From: Fulvivirga lutimaris
GTDB lineage: Bacteria > Bacteroidota > Bacteroidia > Cytophagales > Cyclobacteriaceae
DNA length: 33,271 bases
Direction of reading: 5' to 3'
NCBI RefSeq assembly: GCF_009711525.1
Contig: NZ_SMLV01000436.1
Coordinates: forward strand, 65,913-99,183
This document shows, in pieces, positions 1-9,210 of this stretch (position 1 is its first letter; each line of letters opens with the position of its first letter). The notes under the pieces were generated by a model. It worked only from the letters and a program-made list of their open reading frames with translations. It had not been told where the DNA came from and made no database searches. A program made the translations under genes and the position numbers.

Positions 1-2
1 CC

Positions 3-125
3 ATCTATGTGAACCAAAACTGGTTATGGTTCACGGCATTTGTTGGTGCCAATTTGCTCCAGTCGTCTTTCACCAAGTGGTGCCTGATGTCAGACATTTT
101 GGCGAAGCTTGGGGTGAAGAATTAA
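3..125 (+). CDS. DUF2892 family inner-membrane protein, C-terminal fragment (5' end outside window)
   Basis: The window opens inside a reading frame (third frame) that runs 40 codons to a TAA at 123-125. The translated tail contains WFTAFVGANLLQSSFTKW followed by MSDILAKLGVKN. This matches the end of DUF2892 (YgaP-like transmembrane) proteins as I remember them: a second membrane helix with an LLQSSFT-type turn, then an amphipathic tail ending near KLGVK. The family consists of small two-helix membrane proteins, free-standing or fused to rhodanese domains, with no firmly known function. Only the C-terminus is visible, so a rhodanese fusion cannot be excluded. An overlapping 60-codon frame at 26-208 is not credible because it runs through the palindromic repeat that follows. 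Confidence 0.6.
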   Translation: MYVNQNWLWFTAFVGANLLQSSFTKWCLMSDILAKLGVKN

Positions 126-135
126 ATAATTACTA

Positions 136-210
136 CGTCATTCCTGACTTGTTCAGGAATCTCAACTCCATAACTTTCGGAAAGAGATTCCCGCCTTCGC
201 GGGAATGACG
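136..210. repeat. 75-bp palindromic dispersed repeat (REP/MITE-like)
   Basis: The ends are complementary (CGTCATTCC at 136-144 and GGAATGACG at 202-210). Each end also forms its own hairpin: TTCCTGA/TCAGGAA on the left and ATTCCCGC/GCGGGAAT on the right. The element can therefore fold as two hairpins or one long stem. Intergenic palindromes beginning GTCATTCC and ending GGAATGAC occur in many copies in many bacterial genomes. This one lies between the DUF2892 stop and the stop codon of the converging exporter gene, where it could help end transcription from both sides. Only one copy is in the window. Confidence 0.7.
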
Positions 211-219
211 TTCCCTTTT

Positions 220-1956
220 TTAAATCCTCGCCTGATACTGATGCAAGTTATGATAGCGCCCTTCTTTAGCTATCAGCTCATCATGCTGACCACGCTCAAC
301 GATCTGACCATTTTCCACCACCAAAATCTGATCTGCCTGACGAATAGTGCTTAATCTGTGAGCAATTACAAAAGTAGTTCTGCCTTCCATAAGCTTTTTT
401 AAACTTTGCTGAATGTAAGCTTCACTTTCCATATCCAGGTTAGAGGTAGCTTCATCCAAAATCAAAATTCTTGGATCTGCTAAAATAGCTCTGGCTATTG
501 CAATTCGTTGCTGCTGACCTCCAGAAAGTTTTACACCACGCTCTCCAATTAAAGTATCCAACCCTTCTTCAAATCGATCTGTAAATTCATCCACATGCGC
601 TGCTTTTACCGCTTCCATTAATTTCTCTTCACTTGCATCTGGTCTTGGGAAAAGAATGTTTTCTCTGATGGTACCTTCAAAAAGAAAATCGTTCTGCAAC
701 ACCACACCTAATTGACTTCTAAAACTTTCTAATGTGATGGTTGACATGTCCAATCCATCAACAGTAATGTTTCCTTTGGTAGGGTTGAGGAAGGAAGCCG
801 CCATTCCGGCAATAGTGCTCTTACCTGAACCTGAAGTACCCACCAAAGCGGTGACTGTACCGTGTGGAGCGCTAAAGCTGATATCTTTGATTACCTCTTT
901 ATTTTCCTCATAAGCGAATGACACATCTTTGAATTCAATATCGCCCTTTATTTGACCAATTGCGTTTACCCGCACAGTTGGATCATCTTCTAATGGAGTG
1001 TTTAAAATTTCTTCTGTACGGTCTAGCCCTGCAAAAGCTTCAGTCAACTGACTTCCGATATTACTCATCTGCACAATTGGGGCAATCATAAAACCGAGAT
1101 ATAAGGTAAATGCAAGGAAATCTCCGAAAGTCATATCACCATTCATGATCATATAACCACCGATACCCATTATACCCGTAGAAGCCAGACCCAATAAAAA
1201 AGTAGCTGAGCTCGTAAGCAAGCTTGTAGAAGTCAAACTCTTCTTAATGTTGAGAAACAGCTTGGTTACGCCATCCTCAAATGTTTTGATCTCCTGCTTT
1301 TCGGCATTGAACCCTTTAATTACTCTTACACCACCTAATGTTTCTGTCAATCGGCCTGTTACCTGAGCATTAATTACTCCTCTTTCTCTGAATATTGGTC
1401 TGATTTTACCGAATGCCTTCAATGATATGAATCCAAAAATGGCCACTGGAACCAATACGTATACCGTCATCATCGGACTGATGTTGATCAATAAAAACAA
1501 ACAGATAATGGAAGTCAAAATCCCTCCAAAAAGCTGGGCTAAACCTGTCCCTACTATATTTCTCACACCCTCAACATCTGTCATAATCCGGGATACGAGC
1601 TCTCCGGTTTTTGTATTATCAAAAAACCTGACCGGTAATTTTATAATGTGAGCCTGAACCTGGACTCTCAATTTTGAAATCAGGTTTTGAGCTTCTACAC
1701 TTAGTATTTGAGTTAATGCAAAGGAGGTAATGGCCTGAACTAAAATGGCTCCTGCCACAGCAAGAAGCAGCAATTTTAGCGTTTCCATGTTATTGTTTGG
1801 AATAACATCATCCATCAAATACTTGGAGGCGCCCGGAAGCACCAAGCCTGCCAAACGGCTGATTACAATTAATACAAGGCCAACAAGAAGCTGATTTCTT
1901 CTGGGCCAAACAATGGTCTTAAATACGTGACCAATAGTAACTTTCGTCTTTGCCAT
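220..1956 (-). CDS. ABC exporter, fused membrane and ATPase domains (MsbA/lipid A type half-transporter)
   Basis: This 578-aa half-transporter has an N-terminal six-helix exporter domain (about residues 20-310) and a C-terminal ATPase domain (about 334-578). All ATPase motifs are present: Walker A GTSGSGKST near residue 374, Q-loop VLQND, signature LSGGQQQR near 479, Walker B ILILDEATS near 498 and the switch histidine in VIAHRLST. Length and order fit the MsbA/multidrug exporter family, which works as homodimers or heterodimers in the inner membrane. No second half-transporter is nearby, so a homodimer is likely. The substrate cannot be read from the sequence; lipid A or lipid flipping and drug export are both possible. 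The gene lies 74 bp downstream of the permease array behind a hairpin, so it may have its own promoter. A -7-like TAACTTTC sits just upstream of the ATG but would leave almost no leader. Confidence 0.93.
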   Translation of the reverse strand: MAKTKVTIGHVFKTIVWPRRNQLLVGLVLIVISRLAGLVLPGASKYLMDDVIPNNNMETLKLLLLAVAGAILVQAITSFALTQILSVEAQNLISKLRVQVQAHIIKLPVRFFDNTKTGELVSRIMTDVEGVRNIVGTGLAQLFGGILTSIICLFLLINISPMMTVYVLVPVAIFGFISLKAFGKIRPIFRERGVINAQVTGRLTETLGGVRVIKGFNAEKQEIKTFEDGVTKLFLNIKKSLTSTSLLTSSATFLLGLASTGIMGIGGYMIMNGDMTFGDFLAFTLYLGFMIAPIVQMSNIGSQLTEAFAGLDRTEEILNTPLEDDPTVRVNAIGQIKGDIEFKDVSFAYEENKEVIKDISFSAPHGTVTALVGTSGSGKSTIAGMAASFLNPTKGNITVDGLDMSTITLESFRSQLGVVLQNDFLFEGTIRENILFPRPDASEEKLMEAVKAAHVDEFTDRFEEGLDTLIGERGVKLSGGQQQRIAIARAILADPRILILDEATSNLDMESEAYIQQSLKKLMEGRTTFVIAHRLSTIRQADQILVVENGQIVERGQHDELIAKEGRYHNLHQYQARI

Positions 1957-2014
1957 AATAGTTGAAAGTTACATCAACGCTTTTTTTGGTTATTAGTTCA
2001 TTCAAAGAAATTTT

Positions 2015-2042
2015 AAAGAGGAGTAAAATTTTACTCCTCTTT
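2015..2042 (-). terminator. 28-nt perfect palindrome at the end of the permease operon, overlapping its last codons
   Basis: AAAGAGGAGT and ACTCCTCTTT form a 10-bp stem around AAAATTTT. On the minus strand the left arm is made from the last codons (Lys-Glu-Glu-stop) of the fifth permease. A short T run and then AT-rich sequence follow. It probably ends or weakens transcription of the permease operon before the exporter gene, although the T tract is too short to be certain of full termination. Confidence 0.55.
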
Positions 2043-4424
2043 AAGAATGTTAGCAGGGTTAGTTAGGGCGGGCTTAAAAGCTCTTACTAAAACTATTACA
2101 AAGGCAAATGCCAACACAATGACTAATGCATAAATAAAATACCAGACTTCCATTGTTGTGCGGTATGAGAAAGTAGCAAGCCACTCGTTCATAGAAAGTG
2201 CTGCTAAAGGAATTGCAAAAACTGCCGCGATAAGGATAAGTTTTAAATACCTTTTAGAAACCAACTGAATAATTTGTGTTGATGAGCTGCCCAATACTTT
2301 TCTGATACCAATTTCTTTGGTTCTTTTCTGAATATTAAAGCCAATTAATCCAAAGAGACCCAGAAATGAAATGAGTAAGGATAAGATGGCAAAAACATTA
2401 AAGATTTGACCAAATCTCAGGTCATTTTCATAATTGTAAAAGAGCGCATCATCCTGAAATCTATAATCAAAAAGCTCTTCTGGAAAATGCTTTTGCCATG
2501 CATGTTCAACTTCTTTTAGTAGCTGCTGGGAGTTGTTGCCTTTTATCGTTATTCTGGAAAAATAACTGTGAGGTAAAGTCAAACAGAGCGGCTCAATTTC
2601 ATGGTGTAATGAGTTATAATGAAAGTTTTTTGTTACTCCAATGATATTTCCGGTATTACCACCCAATGTCAATTCCTTGCCAATGGCCTCTTGAACATCC
2701 CAATTAAAGGCTTTGGCCGTGCTTTCATTGATGATGTAGCTTTGCGTGTAGTCAGTAGGATGATCTAAAGAGAAATTACGTCCACTCAATAGCTGAATGC
2801 CATAAGTGTTAAAATAATCATAATCTATTCTCAGACGATAGAGTTTCTCGAACTGCTTTTCTCCTTTTTCATTAATTATTCGCCCATTAACATTGCCAAG
2901 GCCCCCAACTATCATTGAGTTTGAGCGAGCAACAGACTGAATTTCAGGGGTGGTTATCAAGGTGTTTTTAAAAGCATCAAAATTACTTATTACCTCTTCA
3001 CTTCCGTTTACAGCAAGAACTAGCAGATTATTTTTATCATAGCCCAGATCTTTCGATTGGACAAAATTTAGCTGCTGCTGAACCACAATAAGTGAAATGA
3101 TGATGAATAATGTTACCGAAAATTGAAATACAACCAGTCCAGATCTCAATGCAGAGGTGTTGCTTTTATTCACTTTTCCTTTTAAAGAGCTTACAGTATT
3201 TACATTAGCCAAAATTTTGGCCGGAAAATAGCCGGCAATCAAAACAAGCGGAATACAGATGGAAAATAACTGTAAGAGTATTGTAGTGAGGTCAAATTTG
3301 ATGTCGGTTTTACCTGTAATTGAATAGAAAACAGGCTTAACAATTTCTATCATTAGGCCACAAAGCAATATTGATATTAACACTAGTATTATGGTCTCGG
3401 CAAAGTGTTGTTTTACAAGCTGAGATTTGTGCGCTCCGAGTACTTTTCTAACACCAACTTCTCTCACCCGATCGAGAGAAAATGCGGTTGATAGGTTGAT
3501 GTAATTAACACAGGCGAGGGTTAAAATAAGCATTCCAATAGCTCCAAAAACCCATACCAGCTCTATATTTCCATTGGCTCTAAATTCATATTGAATGTCA
3601 GAGTGCAGGTGTATATCTGTTATTGGTTGCAGATAAAAGCGGTAAGAAAGATCATACTCTTCCATTTCTTCGCCCATATTCAACTGGATTAAATCTGGCA
3701 GTTGGGCTTCGATATCTTTAGGGTTAGTCCCATCCTTTAATTTGACATAGGTATGGTAGCTGTTGTTCATCCATCGGGTCATGGCTTCAGGGTTCACACT
3801 TTCTATGGTGCTGATGGAGCCTAGCATGTTGAAAGTAAAATGAGAATTGTGCGGAGGATCAGCAATTACACCTGTTACGGTATAATCAACACCCTTGCCA
3901 TTCGGGTCATATTGATGTATTTTTAATGTCTTGCCTAACGGATCTTCACCAGCAAAATATTTATCGGCTATAGTTTCTGTCAGTACTATTTGATAGGGAT
4001 TAGACAGCGCATTTTTTTCATTTCCTTTAAGCAAGTGATAGTCAAATACATTAAAAAATTCCGGGTCTGTCAGGATGATGTAGTCTTCTATATATTTAAC
4101 CTCACCTCGAGAAACAAGGGCATTATTTTTATCAAGCCTGGCCTGCGCTACAATATTGGCATAGGTGTCTCGCATGCTTGGCCCCAAGGGTAGGCTAGTG
4201 ACCGACTGATGCCACTTGTCATCTCCAGTGCCTGCCTCAGCGGCTACTCTGTAGATATTTTGGCTGTTTCTGATGTGCCTGTCATAAGACAGCTCATTCT
4301 GAACCCAGTTAAAGATAAAGACAACACATAATAGGCCTGAGGAAAGACCCACTACATTAATGAGTGCAAAAACTGATTTTCTGCGTAAGGTTCGTATAGC
4401 TATTTTAATATAATTTTTGAGCAT
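2031..4424 (-). CDS. FtsX/MacB-type ABC transporter permease (fifth and last of the array)
   Basis: This 797-aa permease has the double architecture of COG0577 proteins. A membrane helix at about 20-42 is followed by a periplasmic MacB-like core, three FtsX helices at about 290-405, another helix near 435-455, a second periplasmic core, and three more helices near the C-terminus. The first core has the VTGVIADPPHNSHFTFN box and EDPLGKTL; the second has IGVTKNFHYNSL. The two cytoplasmic coupling loops read VREVGVRKVLGA and TKEIGIRKVLGS, and the tail reads NPANILKEE. There is no ATPase domain, so an ATPase encoded elsewhere is required. Such proteins transmit force across the envelope or export compounds; the substrate is unknown. 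It starts 12 bp after the preceding permease stops. Its last codons form the terminator-like palindrome. Confidence 0.92.
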   Translation of the reverse strand: MLKNYIKIAIRTLRRKSVFALINVVGLSSGLLCVVFIFNWVQNELSYDRHIRNSQNIYRVAAEAGTGDDKWHQSVTSLPLGPSMRDTYANIVAQARLDKNNALVSRGEVKYIEDYIILTDPEFFNVFDYHLLKGNEKNALSNPYQIVLTETIADKYFAGEDPLGKTLKIHQYDPNGKGVDYTVTGVIADPPHNSHFTFNMLGSISTIESVNPEAMTRWMNNSYHTYVKLKDGTNPKDIEAQLPDLIQLNMGEEMEEYDLSYRFYLQPITDIHLHSDIQYEFRANGNIELVWVFGAIGMLILTLACVNYINLSTAFSLDRVREVGVRKVLGAHKSQLVKQHFAETIILVLISILLCGLMIEIVKPVFYSITGKTDIKFDLTTILLQLFSICIPLVLIAGYFPAKILANVNTVSSLKGKVNKSNTSALRSGLVVFQFSVTLFIIISLIVVQQQLNFVQSKDLGYDKNNLLVLAVNGSEEVISNFDAFKNTLITTPEIQSVARSNSMIVGGLGNVNGRIINEKGEKQFEKLYRLRIDYDYFNTYGIQLLSGRNFSLDHPTDYTQSYIINESTAKAFNWDVQEAIGKELTLGGNTGNIIGVTKNFHYNSLHHEIEPLCLTLPHSYFSRITIKGNNSQQLLKEVEHAWQKHFPEELFDYRFQDDALFYNYENDLRFGQIFNVFAILSLLISFLGLFGLIGFNIQKRTKEIGIRKVLGSSSTQIIQLVSKRYLKLILIAAVFAIPLAALSMNEWLATFSYRTTMEVWYFIYALVIVLAFAFVIVLVRAFKPALTNPANILKEE

Positions 4425-4436
4425 GTTGTTATTGGA

Positions 4437-6824
4437 TTATTCTTCTTTTAAAGCATCAATTGGATTAGAAATAGCAGCGCTTAATGACTGATACAATATT
4501 GTAAGCAGTGCTATAATTAACGTTGCCACTCCGGCAATGATGAAATAAAAAGGATTGAGGGAAATACTGTAGGCAAAATTTGAGAGCCATTCATCAGCAA
4601 ATAGCCAGGCCAATGGCCACGCTATAAGGTTAGCTGCCAATACTAGCTTGGTAAACTGGCTGCTAAGCTGCAATGAGATATTATAGACCGAAGCCCCTAA
4701 CACTTTACGAATACTAATCTCCTTAGATCTTTGATTAGCTGTAAATGCTGCCAGACCTAAAATGCCCAGGCAGCTTATTCCAATGCTGGTGAGGCTAAAC
4801 AATATGAATATGTTCTTTTGAGTAACTTCTTCATTGTACATGGCTTCTATTTTCGCATCCAAAAACTGATATTCAAAAGGGTATACATTTACAATTCTCT
4901 TGTATTCAACTTCAATATCAGCTAGCTGTTGTTGCACATTTGTACTTGATAATTTAATGGCAATTTTCCATGCTCGTCTGCTAGGAGATAATACCAAAGC
5001 CTCCATTTTGTCCTTGAGTGAGGAAAAATTATAATCCTTTACCACCCCAATAATTTCTCTGAAAGCTGAGTCTGCAAATTGATTTTTTAAGCGCTTGCCT
5101 AATGCATCTTCTGGAGTGGCGAAACCGAAGCTTTTAGAAGCAGTTTCATTTATTACTATGGCATTTTCTAAGTCGGGTTGGTTGTCCTTTCTAAAAAAGC
5201 GGCCAGTACTCATTTCTAAGCCAAAGGTTTGAAAATATGAAGCATCACAAAATACAGTTCGCATGGCAAATCCATCTTCATTGCCTTCAAGATGCAGTGA
5301 ATTCGTATCATGAAAACCTCCAGGTTCTCCAGTCATAGTACTTACGGTCTGTACACCATTAACTTGTTCCACTCTTTCTGTAAACAGGTCTAGATTGGAT
5401 TGTAAATCCTGATTGTTATTATTGATGAGCACAACATATTCCTTGTCAAAACCAAGTGGTTTTGATGATAAAAAGCTCATTTGACCGGAAATTACCAGTG
5501 TGGCTATAAACAGAAGAATAGAGCATGTAAACTGAAAAATCACCAAACCTTTTCTCAGAAGGGCTGACATTGTTCCCGATGCCGCCACTTTGCCTTTAAT
5601 AGTATTTAATGGGTTGAAGGAGGATAAAAGCAGAGCAGGATAAACCCCTGACAGAGTAACTAAAATTAGAACGGTTGATGACCCATAAATGATAGTTTGC
5701 TTGTTAAACCAGTTAATTTGAAGGTCAAGATTATACAGGCTGTTGAATTGTGGCAATAATATCTCCACCAGCATAAATCCCACTATTACGGAAAAACCGC
5801 AGATGGCGAATGCTTCTAACATATATTGAGTTAGAAGCTGTTTTTTATTTGACCCGAGAATTTTTCTAACACCAACTTCCTTGCTTCTTAACGATGAAAC
5901 GGCTGTGGTAAGGTTTACAAAATTGATGCAGGCTATGACGATAAGAAATATTCCGACCCAAAGGAATATGTAAACCGTGTCAATATTTCCATGAACATAA
6001 TTGTCGTATTGCACATCACTATCAAAATACATATCACGTATTTTCTGGAGCTCAAGCCCCATTTTTCTGCCTGTTTTTATGAAATCTTCACCAAAGTATT
6101 TCTCCATAAACCCTGGGAAAAGAGCTTCCAACTTTGTTTGAGAAGATGCTTCACTAACTTTCACATAGGTGACGAGGTTATTACTCCACCACTGCTTGAA
6201 AAAATTGAAATTTCTAATGACATCAATTCTACTGATCATATTAAAATCCAAATGCGATTTAACCACAGGCACTTTAATAACCCCAGTAACTATGAACTCG
6301 AAATCTCTGTCTAACCGAATCGTTTTATTAATAGGATTTTTATCGCCATATAACCTTTTTGAAGTGGCCTCAGTCAGGATAACTGACTGTGGGTTTGTGA
6401 AAGACGTACTTGCATCACCATAAACAAACTCATAATTAAAAAACTCGAAGAAGTTTGAGTCGGCCAAATAGAAAAAGTCTTCATTATAATGTGTTTCATC
6501 ATTTACAGAAACCAGGCCATCGGTGGGCATTACCCTTAGTGTGGATTCAACTTCATTAGGAAAATCATTAACCAGCGCTTCTGCAAAAGGACCTGAAGTT
6601 ACTCCTACTCTATAATCCTGACCATCCCTTACCGAATTACGCAACAATCTATAAATGTGCTCTGATTTGGCGAGACCTTTATCTGTGGAAAATTCAGTAT
6701 TGACATAGAGAGCTATGAGTGTGCTTATGAGCACTCCTAAAGTGAGCCCCAGCACATTCAGCATCAAAAAGAAAGGCCTCTTTTTGAGATTTCTATAGGT
6801 TGCTATTACATAATACTTGAGCAT
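4437..6824 (-). CDS. FtsX/MacB-type ABC transporter permease (fourth of the array)
   Basis: This 795-aa paralogue has the same helix/core/three-helix/helix/core/three-helix plan. The first core carries VTGVIKVPVVKSHLDFN and a slightly altered DKNPINKTI in place of the usual EDP(I/L)GKT. The second core carries IGVVKDYNFSSL. Coupling loops are SKEVGVRKILGS and SKEISIRKVLGA, and the C-terminus is NPIDALKEE. The membrane segment around residues 285-305 (IFLWVGIFLIVIACINFVNL) is the most conserved part among the five paralogues. The gene begins one base after the upstream permease ends, so translational coupling is likely. The periplasmic cores are the most divergent parts, suggesting different ligands or partners rather than simple gene dosage. 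Confidence 0.92.
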   Translation of the reverse strand: MLKYYVIATYRNLKKRPFFLMLNVLGLTLGVLISTLIALYVNTEFSTDKGLAKSEHIYRLLRNSVRDGQDYRVGVTSGPFAEALVNDFPNEVESTLRVMPTDGLVSVNDETHYNEDFFYLADSNFFEFFNYEFVYGDASTSFTNPQSVILTEATSKRLYGDKNPINKTIRLDRDFEFIVTGVIKVPVVKSHLDFNMISRIDVIRNFNFFKQWWSNNLVTYVKVSEASSQTKLEALFPGFMEKYFGEDFIKTGRKMGLELQKIRDMYFDSDVQYDNYVHGNIDTVYIFLWVGIFLIVIACINFVNLTTAVSSLRSKEVGVRKILGSNKKQLLTQYMLEAFAICGFSVIVGFMLVEILLPQFNSLYNLDLQINWFNKQTIIYGSSTVLILVTLSGVYPALLLSSFNPLNTIKGKVAASGTMSALLRKGLVIFQFTCSILLFIATLVISGQMSFLSSKPLGFDKEYVVLINNNNQDLQSNLDLFTERVEQVNGVQTVSTMTGEPGGFHDTNSLHLEGNEDGFAMRTVFCDASYFQTFGLEMSTGRFFRKDNQPDLENAIVINETASKSFGFATPEDALGKRLKNQFADSAFREIIGVVKDYNFSSLKDKMEALVLSPSRRAWKIAIKLSSTNVQQQLADIEVEYKRIVNVYPFEYQFLDAKIEAMYNEEVTQKNIFILFSLTSIGISCLGILGLAAFTANQRSKEISIRKVLGASVYNISLQLSSQFTKLVLAANLIAWPLAWLFADEWLSNFAYSISLNPFYFIIAGVATLIIALLTILYQSLSAAISNPIDALKEE

Positions 6825-6825
6825 A

Positions 6826-9189
6826 TTATTCTTCTTTCAATGAATCTACCGGGTTGGTTACTCCGGCTTTCAATGCGTGATAGGAGACAGTTATAAATGC
6901 GATTACAATAGCACTTAAAATGGCCAAAATATAAACCTCAGCCCCAATGCTAATTCTATAAGCAAAGTCATGAAGCCAGTCGCTCATTCCATACCATGAG
7001 ATTACCACAGCAGGTATAGCAGAAGCTAAAACGACATATAGATATTGCTTTGAGAAGGAGGTAATGATGCTACTGATAGAAGCTCCCAGTACTTTTCTGA
7101 TGGCTATTTCTTTAGTTTTCAACATTACACTGAAAGAAGCAAGAGCATAAAGTCCGAGGCATGAAATTACAATGGCCAAAATCATGGCATAAGTGAGCAC
7201 ATTGGCGATATTCTCTTCTGTCTCATAAAGGTCTCTGAATCGCTCTGCCGGGAAATAGTATTCATAGTTCAAACCGAAATCCATTTTCTCCCAGGTGCTG
7301 GCAATTGAAGCAAGCGTACTTTCTCTTGATTTGGGATTTAGTTTTATAGAGATAAATCGATAAGATCTAGCGCTATCTCCACCATAGTAATGCACTAATG
7401 GTTGCACAGGATCACGTAATGACTGCACATTAAAATCTTCTACCAGTCCAACAATATCAAGCTCTTCTCTGGACCTGGGAAATAATAATTTTTTGCCCTC
7501 AATAGATGACCAGCCAATTTGTTCCATAGCCGTTCTGTTAAGAATTACCCCATGCTCAAAGTCATTGGCTGACCCTTGAATGTACGAGCGACCTTGAAGC
7601 ACATCTACACCATAAGTATTAAAGAAATCATGATCAACAACGGCTACTTGCCAGTCCAGAGGAGGCATGTCTTCTTTACCTTTTGGCAGAAATAAGGTAA
7701 ATGATCTTCTATAGTTTCCTGGCACTGAGCTGGAACCCGTAACGGCCTCAACTCCAGGTAGCTTTTTAAGCTCATTTCTAAATGACACAACTCTTGGAAG
7801 TGCAGCTTGAGGGTCTTCAAAATCCCTTAAAGATAATGGGACTACCATCACATTGTCCTGATCAAAATTTAAGTCATGGGATTTCATAAAATCTATTTGC
7901 TGCATGATAATGCCCAAACTTCCCATCAAGGCAATTGCCAAAATAAACTGAATGCTCACCAATAGGTTACGCACCGTCATTTTACCGGAAACCTTGTCTC
8001 CCTTGAAGATCGAAACGGACTTCATTCTGGAGACAAAAAGTGCAGGGTAGCTACCAGAGATAAAACCGATGGCTAGTGCCAGAAGTAGCATTATTGACAG
8101 GTTAATAGGTGAGTAAACAATGTCCAGCTGGATACCAATCAGGTCGTTGAATTTAGGTAAAAGAAGCTCTGCTAACAGTCCGCCAAGAAGCAAGGCTAGG
8201 AGACTCATAATCATCGATTCGCCAATAAATTGACTAATGAGGCCTCCTTTTTTAGCACCTAAAACTTTTCTTACGCCTACTTCTTTGGTTCTTAATAAAC
8301 TCTGAGAAGTAGAAAGGTTAGCAAAGTTGATGATGGCAATGAATAAGATGCCAAAGGCAACAATTAGCATGATATAGGCATATTGCTTTTGGCCAGTCAT
8401 TTTATCAAAATAGTCTTTGATTGGTAAGATTAGAAAATCGCCCCTTTCTTGTTCTACTACATATTTATCCATGAGGATGTGCAACTGATCGGCAAGTTGT
8501 TTGTCATCTGCACCAGCTTTTAACTTGATAAAGGAGTTACAGAAAGACCCACCCCATAAATTCTCGCCAACCCAGTTATGAACCACCCTGTCATTCATAG
8601 GAACAATACATTCAAAAGTGAAAGATGAGTTAGAAGGGATTTTTCCCAGAACTCCAGTCACCACACGCTCGTTGTTAAAACCAAAAGTTAGTGTTTTGCC
8701 TATAGGGTCTTCATCACCAAAGAATTTGTTGGCTACTTCTTCAGAGATTATTACCGCATCGATCTCGTTTAAGGCAGTTAATGGATCACCTTTGATCATT
8801 GGGAAGGAGAACACATCAAAGAAGTTAGAGTCCGCATAAGTGAGGGATTGTTCAAAACCCTTATCCCCTCTTTGGATCATGGTGTTACCAATGTTCACAC
8901 TTCTTGTTCCTTCGGCAATTGTAGGAAATTCTTCTTTAGCCACATCTACCAAAGGATACCAGGTGTCAAAGACATCTAACCTGCCATCTTCGGTTGGCCT
9001 GTCTCTGTACATGAAATATATCTGGTCAGAATCGGCATGAAACTGATCATAGGATAAGATGCTTTGAGCATAAATCAGTATCAGTATGGTTACGGCAATA
9101 CTACCGGCCAGACCTGCAATATTGATAATGGAGTAGGACTTGTGTTTGAGTAAGTTCCTAATAGCGACTTTGATGAGGTTTTTAAACAT
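6826..9189 (-). CDS. FtsX/MacB-type ABC transporter permease (third of the array)
   Basis: At 787 aa this is the shortest of the five. The N-terminal helix begins after FKNLIKVAIRNLLKHKSYS, a basic start common to these permeases. The first core has VTGVLGKIPSNSSFTFEC and EDPIGKTL; the second has VGLVEDFNVQSL. Coupling loops are TKEVGVRKVLGA and TKEIAIRKVLGA, and the tail is NPVDSLKEE. The loop after the second-core box (DSARSYRFISIKLNP) fits the usual periplasmic fold. It lies 21 bp after the second permease and 1 bp before the fourth. The required ATPase is not in the window. The family is certain; the transported substrate or mechanotransmission role is not. Confidence 0.92.
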   Translation of the reverse strand: MFKNLIKVAIRNLLKHKSYSIINIAGLAGSIAVTILILIYAQSILSYDQFHADSDQIYFMYRDRPTEDGRLDVFDTWYPLVDVAKEEFPTIAEGTRSVNIGNTMIQRGDKGFEQSLTYADSNFFDVFSFPMIKGDPLTALNEIDAVIISEEVANKFFGDEDPIGKTLTFGFNNERVVTGVLGKIPSNSSFTFECIVPMNDRVVHNWVGENLWGGSFCNSFIKLKAGADDKQLADQLHILMDKYVVEQERGDFLILPIKDYFDKMTGQKQYAYIMLIVAFGILFIAIINFANLSTSQSLLRTKEVGVRKVLGAKKGGLISQFIGESMIMSLLALLLGGLLAELLLPKFNDLIGIQLDIVYSPINLSIMLLLALAIGFISGSYPALFVSRMKSVSIFKGDKVSGKMTVRNLLVSIQFILAIALMGSLGIIMQQIDFMKSHDLNFDQDNVMVVPLSLRDFEDPQAALPRVVSFRNELKKLPGVEAVTGSSSVPGNYRRSFTLFLPKGKEDMPPLDWQVAVVDHDFFNTYGVDVLQGRSYIQGSANDFEHGVILNRTAMEQIGWSSIEGKKLLFPRSREELDIVGLVEDFNVQSLRDPVQPLVHYYGGDSARSYRFISIKLNPKSRESTLASIASTWEKMDFGLNYEYYFPAERFRDLYETEENIANVLTYAMILAIVISCLGLYALASFSVMLKTKEIAIRKVLGASISSIITSFSKQYLYVVLASAIPAVVISWYGMSDWLHDFAYRISIGAEVYILAILSAIVIAFITVSYHALKAGVTNPVDSLKEE

Positions 9190-9210
9190 GAGATTTTGAG
9201 TTTTAGGTTT

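Noticed and set aside
26-208. 60-codon open frame on the plus strand
   Set aside because: It overlaps, in another frame, the recognisable DUF2892 tail at 3-125 and then reads through a palindromic repeat; the product has no protein-like features.
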